NCBI RefSeq assembly: GCF_026274175.1
Contig: NZ_JAPHNL010000002.1
Coordinates: 18,213 to 82,212 of the forward strand
Length of the DNA: 64,000 nt
Origin: Streptomyces beihaiensis
GTDB lineage: Bacteria > Actinomycetota > Actinomycetes > Streptomycetales > Streptomycetaceae
Reading direction: 5' to 3'
Part shown: in pieces, positions 17,817-26,005 of the stretch
Layout: each line of letters begins with the position of its first letter
Position numbering within the stretch: the stretch's first letter is position 1
Program-made: the position numbers and the translations under genes
Notes under the pieces: generated by a model
Seen by the model: the letters and a program-made list of their open reading frames with translations, nothing else
Told to the model about the DNA's origin: nothing
Database searches by the model: none

Positions 17817-18896
17817 GTGGCGGCAGCGCACCGCAAGCCCCGACAGCGCTCCCTCAGCGGCCCTACGGCCCGCACCGCGGCCACCCTCGCCATAGCCTCC
17901 GCCGCGACCGCGGCCGCCTTCGACGGCGGCGCGGCCCACGCGGAACCGGACCTCACCCCCGCGCAGGTGAAGGCGAAGGTCGACAAGCTCTACCAGGAGG
18001 CCGAGACCGCCACCCAGAAGTACGACGGCGCGAAGGAGAAGGCGCGCGCCGCCGAGAAGAAGGTGCGCGCCCTGCAGGACGAGGCGTCCCGCCGCACCGC
18101 GGCCCTCGACTCCGAGCGGCAGCGCCTCGGATCGGCGGCGGCCGCGCAGTACCGCACCGGCGGCATCGACCCGTCGGTCCAGCTCCTCCTCTCCTCCCGC
18201 CCCGACCGCTACCTGGACCAGGCCGCCTTCGCCGACCGGATGGACACCCGGCAGGCCGCGACGGTGCTGCGGGTGAGCAAGGAGCTGCGCGCGATCGACC
18301 AGCTGCACGACCACGCCGACCGGCAGCTGGCGGATCTGGCGGCGCGGCAGCGGGAGTTGGCGCGCGAGAAGAAGACGGTCGAGAGGAAGCTCACGGAGGC
18401 CCGCGCCCTCCTGGCCCGCCTCTCCCCCGCGGAGCAGGCGGCGTTCACGGGCGCCGGCACCGCCACCGGCGGCCCGGACGCGCGAGCCTCCCGCTCGTCG
18501 ACGTCCACGCGCACAGCCCTGCCGCCCGTCGCACAGAAGGCCCCCAACGCCCGTGCGGCGGCGGCCATCGCGTACGCGTACCGGGCCCTGGGCCGCCCCT
18601 ACGTGTGGGGCGCGACGGGCCCGGACGCGTTCGACTGCTCGGGCCTGACGCAGGCCGCGTACCGCGCGGCGGGCGTCTCGATCCCCCGCACCACGTACAC
18701 GCAGATCAACGCGGGCCGCCGCATCCCCCGCTCCCAACTGGAGCCGGGTGACCTGGTGTTCTTCTACTCGGGGATCAGCCACGTCGGCCTGTACATCGGC
18801 GGCGGCCGGATGATCCACGCGCCGAACCCGAGCGCGCCGGTTCGGATCGCGCCGATCGACGAGATGCCGTTCGCCGGGGCGACGCGCGTCGTGTGA
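17817..18896 (+). CDS. Secreted NlpC/P60 peptidoglycan hydrolase, second paralogue
   Basis: 359 residues from GTG 17817 (VAAAHRKPRQRSLSG). A signal peptide ends near GGAAHAEPD, followed by a coiled coil (residues 45-200) and a short Ser/Thr linker. The NlpC/P60 domain carries Cys274 (FDCSGLTQAAYRAAGVSIPRTT) and His322 (SHVGLYIGGGRMIHAP). It is a clear paralogue of the gene at 14853, with the same architecture and the TQKYDGAKE coiled-coil start, but without the c-di-AMP riboswitch. The two hydrolases therefore probably respond to different signals. Confidence 0.92.
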   Translation: MAAAHRKPRQRSLSGPTARTAATLAIASAATAAAFDGGAAHAEPDLTPAQVKAKVDKLYQEAETATQKYDGAKEKARAAEKKVRALQDEASRRTAALDSERQRLGSAAAAQYRTGGIDPSVQLLLSSRPDRYLDQAAFADRMDTRQAATVLRVSKELRAIDQLHDHADRQLADLAARQRELAREKKTVERKLTEARALLARLSPAEQAAFTGAGTATGGPDARASRSSTSTRTALPPVAQKAPNARAAAAIAYAYRALGRPYVWGATGPDAFDCSGLTQAAYRAAGVSIPRTTYTQINAGRRIPRSQLEPGDLVFFYSGISHVGLYIGGGRMIHAPNPSAPVRIAPIDEMPFAGATRVV

Positions 18897-18961
18897 CGAG
18901 CCCGCGCGCCCGCCCGCATAACTCGGTCGCACGACTGCGGCAAGCTGGTTATGGTGCCCGG

Positions 18962-19399
18962 ATGACGTCGACGATCAGACAGTTCCAGGTCACTTTCGAC
19001 TGCGCCGAGCCCGAGCGCGTCGCCCGCTTCTGGTGCGAGGTACTGGGATACGTCGTGCCGCCGCCGCCCAAGGGGTTCGACAGCTGGGAGGCGTTCGACC
19101 GCTCGCTGCCGCCCGAGGACCAGGGCGCGGCGTTCGCCTGCGTCGACCCGACGGGCGTCGGCCCGCGGCTGTTCTTCCAGCGCGTCCCCGAAGGCAAGGT
19201 CGTCAAGAACCGGGTCCACCTCGACGTACGGGCCGGTGCCGGCCTGGTGGGCGAGGAGCGTCTCGCCACGCTCCAGGCGGAACGCGCGCGGCTTGAGGCG
19301 CTGGGCGCGGTGTGCGTGCTGGTGCAGGAGGCCGACGAGTACAACGAGTCGTGCATCACCATGCAGGACATCGAAGGCAACGAATTCTGCCTCGACTAG
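18962..19399 (+). CDS. VOC (glyoxalase-fold) family protein
   Basis: 145 residues starting MTSTIRQFQVTFDCAEPERVARFWCEVLGY, the typical opening of a vicinal-oxygen-chelate domain, with KNRVHLDVRA at the centre and MQDIEGNEFCLD at the end. This is the small Streptomyces glyoxalase-like class; metal ligands appear to be His in HLDV and Glu in EGNEFC. The substrate is unknown. ATG 18962 is preferred to a longer frame at 18893 because the added residues are not conserved-looking. Confidence 0.85.
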   Translation: MTSTIRQFQVTFDCAEPERVARFWCEVLGYVVPPPPKGFDSWEAFDRSLPPEDQGAAFACVDPTGVGPRLFFQRVPEGKVVKNRVHLDVRAGAGLVGEERLATLQAERARLEALGAVCVLVQEADEYNESCITMQDIEGNEFCLD

Positions 19400-19416
19400 A
19401 TCGACTGGATTTATCG

Positions 19417-19452
19417 GATCCAGTAGACCCGGTAGATCCAGTAGACCCGGTA
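19417..19452. repeat. Two 18-bp direct repeats downstream of VOC gene
   Basis: gatccagtagacccggta occurs twice head to tail (19417-19434, 19435-19452), followed by two degenerate gatcgagta units. ctggat/atccag flanking 19405-19423 can form a small hairpin. No coding role is seen. Confidence 0.8.
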
Positions 19453-19574
19453 GATCGAGTAGATCGAGACAGACTCTTCTCCTCCCCCCAGTCGTTGTCA
19501 CATATCGGCGGGGCGCTCCGTCATAGGGGTGCACCCGTCGACACGACGATGCGATCACGACCGAGGAGATGGAC

Positions 19575-20054
19575 ATGGAAGCCGAAGCCCGCCTCAACCT
19601 CTTAACCAACCCTGTCGCCGGCTCGTTCCTCAAGCGGATCGGCGCGGCAGGCGCCGTCGTCTCGAACTCGTCGCTGCCCGCGGCGACGCAGGAGCTGGTG
19701 AAGATCCGGGCCAGCCAGATCAACGGCTGCGGTTTCTGCACCGACATGCACACCAAGGACGCCGCGCACGCCGGGGAGACCTCGCTCCGCCTCAACCTGA
19801 TCGCGGCCTGGCGCGAGGCGACGGTGTTCACCGACGCCGAGCGTGCGGCGCTGGAGCTGACGGAGCAGAGCACCCGGATCGCCGACGCGGCGGGCGGCGT
19901 CCCGGACGACGTCTGGGCGAACGCGGCCAAGCACTACGACGAGGAACAACTCGCGGCTCTCGTCTCCCTCATCGCCCTGATCAACACGTACAACCGCGTC
20001 AACGTCATCACCCAGCAGCCTGCGGGCAGCTACGAGGTGGGGATGTTCGGCTGA
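19575..20054 (+). CDS. Carboxymuconolactone decarboxylase/AhpD-like protein with a TTA codon
   Basis: 159 residues. The AhpD-type active site CGFCTDMH (CxxC plus His) follows ELVKIRASQING near residue 50. Related proteins reduce peroxides or act as small redox enzymes. The ATG at 19575 lies 6 bp after GAGGAG, better than the ATG at 19569. Codon 10 is TTA (19602-19604), the rare leucine codon read by the bldA tRNA in Streptomyces, so translation may depend on development. Confidence 0.88.
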   Translation: MEAEARLNLLTNPVAGSFLKRIGAAGAVVSNSSLPAATQELVKIRASQINGCGFCTDMHTKDAAHAGETSLRLNLIAAWREATVFTDAERAALELTEQSTRIADAAGGVPDDVWANAAKHYDEEQLAALVSLIALINTYNRVNVITQQPAGSYEVGMFG

Positions 20055-20138
20055 CCACCAGCCGCTGCCGACCCTACGAACCGGTGCGGCGGGCGACCGG
20101 CCCGGCGCACCGGAGTGGTCAGATCCAGTCAGATCAAG

Positions 20139-20510
20139 TCAGATCCTCCAGGAACGGAGGCGGTCCGCGGCGTCGAACACGTCGAGACTGCCGTCCCGCA
20201 GGCCCTTGACCAGTTCGACCAGCGCCCCGTAAGGCGGGTCGACGCCGGCCCCCGCCTGCCGCATGTACTGAACCGCCAGCGCACACCCGAAAACGGTGTT
20301 GTCCGCAGGCAGCGGCTTCAGCGCGACGGTGGTGTGCAGCAGAGCGGCCGCACCCCATGCCTCGTCCGCCTCTTCACCGAGACGGGGGGTGTTCACCCGC
20401 TGCCGCGAGCAAGCGGCGGCAAGAGCGGAGTAGTCACGTACCTCAGGCGACTCGGGCAGCGCCGAGTCCTGGACGTCCAAGAGCCATCCGACGTCGACGT
20501 TCAGTTCCAC
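20139..20510 (-). CDS. Fic/Doc-like toxin of a toxin-antitoxin pair
   Basis: 123 residues from GTG 20510 (VELNVDVGWLLDVQ). Helical sequence with LLHTTVALKPLPADNTVFGCALAVQYM, where Fic/Doc proteins have HPFxxGNGR: His remains but the Gly-Asn-Gly-Arg loop is altered to PLPADNTVFG. It matches my memory of Streptomyces 'fic family toxin' genes of this length ending DVFDAADRLRSWRI. Doc-type toxins phosphorylate EF-Tu, but with this altered loop activity is uncertain. It lies 7 bp after its antitoxin gene, with GAGGGG as ribosome site. Confidence 0.65.
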   Translation of the reverse strand: MELNVDVGWLLDVQDSALPESPEVRDYSALAAACSRQRVNTPRLGEEADEAWGAAALLHTTVALKPLPADNTVFGCALAVQYMRQAGAGVDPPYGALVELVKGLRDGSLDVFDAADRLRSWRI

Positions 20511-20517
20511 GTGCCCC

Positions 20518-20766
20518 TCAGGCTGCCTCGGACGACGGCTTGGCCGTCGTGTCGTTTCCGGCGGGCGCGTCGTCGGGGAACGCGGCCCGGAACTCTTCCT
20601 TGTGGTCGTCGATGAACTTCTTGGCGCCCTCCACGAACACCCGGCGCGCGTGTTCACGCACGGTGATGTCGTGGACGTACGCCTTGACGCTCTTGCCGTC
20701 AGCGGCTGCGAGCGCCCGCACGACGACCAGCTCTTCCTCGGTGAATTCCACGTTCAATGCAGGCAT
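20518..20766 (-). CDS. Antitoxin of the Fic/Doc-like pair
   Basis: 82 residues: MPALNVEFTEEELVVVRALAAADGK, a ribbon-helix-helix-like N-terminus, then a charged helix and an Ala/Ser tail. The small acidic antitoxin precedes the toxin in a minus-strand operon, as is usual for such pairs. It overlaps the tail of the truncated gene at 20754 by 13 bp, so it was probably expressed from that gene's transcript before the IS insertion. Confidence 0.65.
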   Translation of the reverse strand: MPALNVEFTEEELVVVRALAAADGKSVKAYVHDITVREHARRVFVEGAKKFIDDHKEEFRAAFPDDAPAGNDTTAKPSSEAA

Positions 20767-21141
20767 ACCTCCAGATTAGGGGTTCCGGTACCGGACCGGT
20801 ACCGGAAGTCGTCGGTGCTCTCCCGGCACCCCTTGCACAGCCCACCCGGCAGAGCCTCCGGCCGCCCCGGACGACCGCACTCGGTGCACTCGACCAAGCG
20901 CCGGGGCTCCGGCCGGGCGGTCGGGACGGTGGCGCCGCGCGGTTCCCGTTGCGGCGGCAGCTTGTCGCGCAGGCGCCGGGCGAGGAAGGCGCGGGCGGAG
21001 TGGACGTGGGCCGGGAGGCTGTTGCTGAGCGCGCGGGCGAAGGCGTACGGGTCCGGGTCCCTGGCCAGCCACTCCGCTGCCGCGTCCTCCAGTTCCGCGC
21101 AATCCGCCGCCGAGAGGATCAGACGGGGATCGCTGAGGCCG
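20754..21141 (-). pseudogene. C-terminal remnant of an HTH-type regulator cut by the IS
   Basis: An open frame entering from the IS edge encodes GLSDPRLILSAADCAELEDAA...HSARAFLARRLRDKLPP...LVECTECGRPGRPEALPGGLCKGC and ends at 20754. The C-terminal CxxC...CxxC end and the preceding helices recall the tails of Streptomyces helix-turn-helix (MarR-like) proteins of roughly 300-400 residues. The N-terminal part is not found on the other side of the IS, so it was deleted. Family assignment is tentative; the truncation is clear. Confidence 0.6.
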
Positions 21142-21193
21142 TGACCATCCCCTCGTAGCGTGGAGCCCGTGATTGCAGGGGAAGTTGGGATTC

Positions 21194-21544
21194 ATGGGGC
21201 CCAAGAAGAAGCCGTCGTACGACGCCGAGTTCCGTGAGGGTGCGGTGCGCATCGTGGTCGAGACCGGCAGGTCGGCCGGGGAGGTCGCCGAGGAGCTCGG
21301 CATCAACCCGGGCACGCTGCACAGCTGGGTGTCGCGGTGGCGGCGCAACGGGACGACGTCCTCGGACCGGCCCGCACAACCGACAGCCGCCAGTGGCGGT
21401 GGCGGTGGCGGTCGGGTGCGGGAGGCCGAGCGGGCCGAGCTGGAGCGGTTGCGCCGGGAGATCGGGGAGAAGAACAAGCGGATCCGGGAGCTGGAGATGG
21501 AGCGTGATGTCTTCAAGCGATGCATGGCCCTCTGGGTGAAGTGA
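21194..21544 (+). CDS. IS3-family transposase OrfA
   Basis: 116 residues: MGPKKKPSYDAEFREGAVRI, an HTH segment AGEVAEELGINPGTLHSWVSRW, a Gly-rich linker and a leucine-zipper-like end (LERLRREIGEKNKRIRELEMERD). OrfA proteins bind the IS ends. Its stop overlaps the GTG of orfB (21541), where IS3 elements usually shift frame to make OrfAB. Confidence 0.9.
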   Translation: MGPKKKPSYDAEFREGAVRIVVETGRSAGEVAEELGINPGTLHSWVSRWRRNGTTSSDRPAQPTAASGGGGGGRVREAERAELERLRREIGEKNKRIRELEMERDVFKRCMALWVK

Positions 21545-22469
21545 CCGAGAACGCTCCGGAGGCGGTGGTCGCCTTCATCGGTAACCAGAGGGCCGGGCAC
21601 GGCGTCCCGCACCGGGTGTCCTGCCGGGTGGTCGGGGTGAGCGAGGCGTGGTTCTACAAGCGGCGCCGACGTCCCGACGAGCCGACGAAACGCGAGGTCA
21701 GGAGGGCGAGACTGGAGGAGCGGATCACCACTACTTCACCGCGTCCGGCGGCACCTACGGCTCGCCGAGGATCACCCTGGACCTGTGGGCGGAGGGCTGG
21801 AAGGTGTCGGTGAACACGGTCGCGGAGATCATGGCCGAGCTCGGTCTGCAGGGCCGCAAGCCGCCCAGGCGGCGGTCGCTGACCCGGCAGGGCAAGCGGA
21901 AGGCCGCCCCTGACCTGGTGCATCGCCGTTTCGACGCGGTGGCCCCGGACGTGCTCTGGTACGGGGACATGACGGAGATCGAGACCGGTGAGGGCAAGAT
22001 CTATCTGGCCACGGTCATCGACGCGTTCTCTCGCCGTTGCCTCGGCTACGCCATGGGCGAGCACCATGACGCGGCCCTGGTCGGAGCGTCGTTGAAGATG
22101 GCCACCGCGACGCGCGGCGGCCGAAGGGACGGGACGATCTTCCACAGCGACAGGGGAAGTGAGTACACGTCAGAGGCGTACAACACCCTGTGTGACCGCC
22201 TGGGCGTGGTGCAGTCCATGGGGCGGGTGGGGTCGGCGCTGGACAACGCCGCCGCGGAGTCGTTCAACTCACTGATCAAGGTCGAGTACATACACCGGCA
22301 CCGGTTCGCCACCCGCACCGAGGCCCGCCTGAAGATCGCCACCTGGACCACCGGGTTCTACAACCCGCGACGCAGGCACAGCGCGGCCGGCGGCCCGCCG
22401 CCGGAAGAGTTCGAACGGACCATCACCACAGCACGCAAGAAGAGCGACCAGAGATGCCAGGCCGCATAG
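21541..22469 (+). pseudogene. IS3-family transposase OrfB, frameshifted
   Basis: The N-terminal part (VTENAPEAVVAFIGNQR...RRARLEERI) and the catalytic part (HYFTASGGTYGSPRITLD...) lie in different frames. The shift is near 21725-21735, and the total length is not a multiple of three. The DDE residues remain: D in WYGDMTEI, D in FHSDRGSEY, E in DNAAAESFNS. The lesion is well downstream of the usual OrfA/OrfB frameshift site, so I read it as a mutation, not programmed. Confidence 0.8.
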
Positions 22470-22500
22470 GAGAGGTCTCTACGAAACCAGGGGATTGACA

Positions 22501-22619
22501 TCTACGACCTCCTGCGCACCCGGGAGCTCCCCTCTCTCACCCTCGGCCGGGCCCGGCGCATCCCCGCCCACGCCCTCGATCACCTCATCACCACCCGACT
22601 CGAACAGGAAGCCGCCTAA
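22501..22619 (+). pseudogene. Truncated excisionase of the first integrative element
   Basis: The 39 codons after the IS read IYDLLRTRELPSLTLGRARR...LEQEAA, matching the last two-thirds of the intact excisionase at 32429 (LYDLLRTRRLASLTIGRARR...). The first 22 or so residues, including the start and the first HTH helix, are gone at the IS junction. The stop overlaps the ATG of the integrase, as in the intact copy. Confidence 0.9.
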
Positions 22620-23951
22620 TGAGCACCCGCGACTCCGACCCAAACCCGACATCCCGGCGCGTCCGTGCCAACGGAGACGGCACCGTCTACCAGCGCAAGG
22701 ACGGCCGCTGGGAAGCCGCCCGATACGTCCTCGCCCCCGGCAACACCCGCAGGCGCGTCAGCGTCTACGGCACGACGCGGGCGGAGGCCCTCGCCAGGCT
22801 GACGGAGAAGATCGCGGCCAGCAACCGCGGGGTCCCCATCGTCACCGCACAGGGCAGCCTCGCCAACTACCTGGCCTACTGGCTGGAAAACGTCGCCGTC
22901 CACCACCTCCGCGAAACAACCCACACACGCTACACCGCCGTCGTCGCCCAGTACCTCATACCGGGGCTGGGCCGGAAGAAGCTCGCCAAGCTCACCGCGA
23001 AGGACGTCCGGACCTGGCTCAATGAGCTGCGGACCGTTTGCCAGTGCTGCGCGCGCCATCGACGCGGGACGCGACCCGAACGCGCAGGCCAGCCGCCGCC
23101 CTCGCTGCTGCAGCCTCGGCCGCTGCTGCCACAAGCGGCTCTCGCCGCTGACGCTCGCGTACATCCACTCCGTGCTCAAGTTCGCCCTGGAGCACGCCGT
23201 CCGCGAGGAGGAGATCCCGCGCAACGTCGCACGGAACGTCCGCACCGGGACACCCCGCCCACGTCGGTTCAACCCTCTGACCGCCGACGAGGCCCGCCAG
23301 CTCCTTACCGCTGCACAAGGGCATCGGCTCGCCTCGCTGTTCGAGCTGGCGCTGCGCACCGGACTGCGCAAGGGCGAACTCCTCGGCCTGCACTGGGAAG
23401 ACCTCGACCTCGACGGCGGCACGGCCAGCATCCGCCGCACCCTGCAGCGCACCCGAAGCAGCGGCATGGCCGGCTTGCCCACCAAGACCATCAGCTCCGA
23501 GCGGCGCATCGCCCTGCCCGCCCCCTGCATCACCTCGCTCCGAGCACACCGACAGCGCCAGGCCAAGGAGCGGAACCAGGTAGTTGCGGACCTGCAGGGC
23601 AGCGGATACGTCTTCACCCGGCCGGACGGGCACCCGATCGAACCCGCCACCCTCACCCGGCACTTCAACGGGCTCCTCCGTGACGCGCACCTGAGGCCGA
23701 TCCGGTTCCACGACCTGAGGCACTCAACCGCGACGCTGCTCCTGGAGCAGGGGGTCGAGCTCGTCGTCATCAAGGAGCTGCTCGGTCACGCTCACATCGG
23801 GGTGACTGCGACGGTCTACGCACACGTCCGGCTCCGTCTCCAGCGCCAGGCCATCGACCTCCTCGGACACGCCCTCAGCAACCTCCCCGAGGCGGCCACT
23901 GAGCCCGACGGCGGCGACGAACCGCCACTTCGTGCAGCACCCGTCCACTGA
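22619..23951 (+). pseudogene. Frameshifted tyrosine integrase (AICE remnant, int1)
   Basis: Closely similar to the intact integrase at 32611 over its whole length. At about 23047-23060 it has lost 2 bp: after ELRTVCxCCAR the intact copy continues GIDAGRDP, while here the frame breaks and resumes as AIDAGRDP one frame over. The C-terminal half keeps the catalytic residues: R in LALRTGLRKGELLGL, HxxR in FHDLRHSTATLL, and the final H...Y in LLGHAHIGVTATVYAHV. Without the shift it would be 444 residues. Probably inactive. Confidence 0.92.
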
Positions 23952-23977
23952 CGTTGCCGTCAACTACTGCCGTCAAG
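23949..23977. other. att-like site after int1
   Basis: Starting at the integrase stop, 26 of 27 bases match the stretch after the intact integrase (33925-33951), and similarity ends abruptly afterwards. It holds two tgccgtc copies 13 bp apart. Abrupt loss of similarity just past the int gene is what an attachment site would give. No tRNA gene is present. Confidence 0.55.
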
Positions 23978-23997
23978 CGCCCACCGCAAGCCACCGT

Positions 23998-24028
23998 GGC
24001 CCCTCCGGAAGATCATTCTGGAGGGGCC
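23998..24028 (+). terminator. Terminator downstream of int1
   Basis: ggcccctccggaa pairs with ttctggaggggcc (13 bp with one G-T pair, 5-nt loop), followed by a T-richer stretch. It separates the integrase remnant from the convergent immunity gene. Confidence 0.8.
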
Positions 24029-24161
24029 GCCGTCATTATTTCAATTGCAGATTCTGCGCAGCCCCACCACGAATCATTGCTCCGCATTCATAAGTTCATG
24101 AAGCCCTACAGAGAACTTGCCTCGACCATGCAAAATAGATCGAGCCAGGCAGGCATTCGAC

Positions 24162-24710
24162 TCACCATCCTTCAATAACACCATTCCACCAGGCGAAGCG
24201 AAGGTCATCGCGAATAGCCGAGTCAACCGTCTGTGCATATTGCTGAAATCGCCCCAAGGAATCATACAGATACTCGTAGTCCTCGACGCCAATGAGGATT
24301 CTCCTAACAAACGCCCACCTCCAGGAGATGTCAACGAATAGCGCGGCGGAGGAATTGATATAACTCAAGCCCAAGGTGTCATCATCGGGAACTCCCACAA
24401 CCTCCCCACTATCGGCCACCACGCCAATCTCCCGACGCCAGTATGAGCCCAGCGAGTACGCCTCTACTCCGCGGCGCCGAATCGAGGGATCGTTCCCCGA
24501 CTGAAGCGACCCGACGAGCTGGATTCCTCCCCGCCCACCGCCTTCCTCAAAGACGGCAATGCCATATTCTCGCAGGGCAAGAGAATCCTCCTCAGCAATG
24601 TTCCACCGCTGCTCTTCGCCCAGGCGAGAGGCTGGCAACCCCCAGCTGACCACTTGCGCCAGGGGAGCCGCGAGGCACTCTTCAAGCGTGGGGGGTACGT
24701 CACGGTTCAT
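24162..24710 (-). CDS. SUKH-type immunity protein for the orphan toxin tip
   Basis: 182 residues: MNRDVPPTLEECLAAPLAQVVSWGLP...RWNIAEEDSLALREYGIAVF, then VVGVPDDDTLGLSYINSSAALFVDISWRWAF. The pattern of a 'written value then INSSAxxFV' block resembles SUKH-4 immunity proteins of polymorphic toxin systems, which bind and neutralise toxin domains, often deaminases. Base composition is markedly less GC-rich than the chromosome, which fits transfer. It follows the orphan toxin tip on the same strand by 103 bp, the usual toxin-immunity order. Ribosome site GAGGAAGAAG precedes the ATG. Confidence 0.7.
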   Translation of the reverse strand: MNRDVPPTLEECLAAPLAQVVSWGLPASRLGEEQRWNIAEEDSLALREYGIAVFEEGGGRGGIQLVGSLQSGNDPSIRRRGVEAYSLGSYWRREIGVVADSGEVVGVPDDDTLGLSYINSSAALFVDISWRWAFVRRILIGVEDYEYLYDSLGRFQQYAQTVDSAIRDDLRFAWWNGVIEGW

Positions 24711-24737
24711 GTGGCACTTCTTCCTCTCGGAACACCG

Positions 24738-24775
24738 CAGGGCTTGGCCCGCCCATCTGGGCGGGCCAAGCCCTG
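24738..24775 (-). terminator. 17-bp hairpin between toxin tip and immunity gene
   Basis: A perfect 17-bp stem (24738-24754 with 24759-24775) and an ATCT loop. It lies between the stop of the toxin tip and the start of its immunity gene on the minus strand. No T-run follows. It could limit read-through into the immunity gene, or the immunity gene could have its own promoter. Confidence 0.8.
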
Positions 24776-24813
24776 ATTCTATTCGGCGGGCAGGCGGCCC
24801 GCCTCGCGGGCAG

Positions 24814-25314
24814 CTAGCCTATCCATTCGAATCCCGGAAGGCCCGGCGGTGCTCCACGATAGCTACCCATGGCCCTCGCTATCGCACCGGCATTCTTTGC
24901 CCCGTTATTTATACCGTCAGGATTTAGAGTCCAGGATATATCAGCATTTCCATACCTACCCATCCTGGCCGAGCAGTTGTGCGGATCGGTAGTACAAGGG
25001 ACTCGCTCAGAATATATTTCCGTCACATCATCAGGGGAGATTCCATTAGCATCGAGGTAATTGTCGAGGATCTCCTCCGAGTGCAGCCCACCGGGATCGT
25101 TTGCTGCCGCCAGGAATCTGGAATCTCCACCGCTGCCAATCCGATAGACAGCGACATTCTGCCCAGGCTTAACCCTGTTTACCATCCGCGCATTCATCGC
25201 AACCTGCGACGTCGTAGACGACGGATCATTTAGAGTGCAAACACCGTTGGTGTTGTGGACCAAGATTGGCGTGCCGCCCGCTACAACATAGTACGTGTGC
25301 TCGCCGGGCGGGCG
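24814..25314 (-). pseudogene. Orphan polymorphic-toxin tip (deaminase-like) with HINT tail
   Basis: An open frame that enters from a stop at 25315 and has no good start: PGEHTYYVVAGGTPILVHN, then a 150-residue domain. The first part is the last strand of a pretoxin HINT domain (the RHS toxin at 34486 has HTYYVLAGATPILVHN). The domain has HSEE (near GLHSEEILDNYL) and SERVPC...HNC, the H-x-E and PCx(n)C zinc ligands of the deaminase fold, so a nucleic-acid deaminase toxin is likely. Alone it cannot be secreted; such orphan tips serve as replacement ends for the full toxin. Lower GC than its surroundings. Confidence 0.7.
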
Positions 25315-25390
25315 TCACCTGCATTTTCGCTGGTCAGCGAATTCCAGCCTGTCCGTGGATGTGCGTGGAAGTGCCGTGCTGTGCGCCCGT

Positions 25391-25414
25391 GTTGCCGTCG
25401 GCGTTGCCGTCAGA
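25391..25414. other. Candidate left attachment site of the AICE
   Basis: Two tgccgtc copies 12 bp apart, the second continuing as tgccgtcaga (25405-25414). The same ten bases end the site after the intact integrase (33944-33953), where the copies are 13 bp apart. The spacing and end match are suggestive but the site is short. Confidence 0.35.
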
Positions 25415-25807
25415 CGGCTGCGTGCGTGAGGGCGGTGGAGTGGGCTTTGGTCGGTGTCCTGCCCGGGTTGGGGTCGGGCATGGTCAGGGGGCCGTACGCT
25501 GGCCCGGCAACTCGGGCAGGCTTTGCCCCTGCCCGGAATTTGAACGAGTGGCCCCCTGGCCTTGCCCGACGCGGGCCCCGGCCCGGGGAGGTGGGTAAAG
25601 CCCACGGAGCCGCCCGACCCACCGCCGGACCTGCGCACCGGCCAACTCCCCGCCGTCGCCTCGCCGTCGGCCCGGCACTCGCCATGCGGGCACGTCCGGC
25701 TTTCTCCCTGCTTCCGGTCGTCCGCTACGCGCTTCTGCGCGGCCTGGTCGCTGGCCGGCCCGCGGTGGCGAAGCCGAGAGCGGGCCGGGTGGGCGGCCGT
25801 GCCGCGC

Positions 25808-25829
25808 GCGACCCGCGTCAGCGGGTCGC
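25808..25829. terminator. 9-bp hairpin near the AICE left end
   Basis: GCGACCCGC-gtca-GCGGGTCGC, perfect 9-bp stem. Possibly a terminator or binding site; no T-run on either side. Confidence 0.5.
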
Positions 25830-26005
25830 CTTGAAGACGTAGAGAAAGTTTGGACGCATCCCGCTTCGACGGTACGCCATGTCCCTCGGCTGGTCGTTCG
25901 GCTTGAAGTGTGGTCCTGCGGGCAGCCGGGTTGATCGCTGTTCGGCCGGTCCGGGACCGTGTGCTGGGGGTACCGTCTGAGTGTTGCCGCAGAACGGAGT
26001 TCGCC

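Larger units (their letters stand above)
21142..22500 (+). mobile_element. IS3-family insertion sequence
   Basis: 1359 bp with imperfect inverted ends: left TGACCATCCCCTCG and right (complement) TGTCAATCCCCTGG, both continuing into TAGCGTGGAG / TTCGTAGAGA. It carries orfA and orfB in the IS3 arrangement (overlap GTGA). No target duplication is visible at the flanks. The left flank is a truncated chromosomal gene and the right flank a truncated excisionase, which suggests an IS-mediated deletion. orfB is frameshifted, so the copy is probably inactive. Confidence 0.85.
25315..26005. other. Left end and regulatory region of the AICE
   Basis: 691 bp without a convincing gene. It contains an att-like site (25391-25414), a GC-rich region around 25560-25660, a 9-bp hairpin (25808-25829) and the promoter region of the XRE regulator. 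A minus-strand frame ending MRPNFLYVFKATR (stop at the hairpin, 25818) is the only short frame with non-random-looking residues; I leave it as a possibility. Confidence 0.4.

Noticed and set aside
20776-21612. 278-codon minus-strand frame across the IS left end
   Set aside because: It is the antisense of orfA joined to a wrong frame of the truncated regulator gene.
23952-25414. tRNA gene as AICE target
   Set aside because: No cloverleaf or T-arm (GGTTCGANTCC) could be found next to either integrase or the left end.
25255-25842. 195-codon plus-strand frame at the AICE left end
   Set aside because: Arg/Ala/Pro-rich, low plausibility, and it runs over the HINT tail of the orphan tip in antisense.
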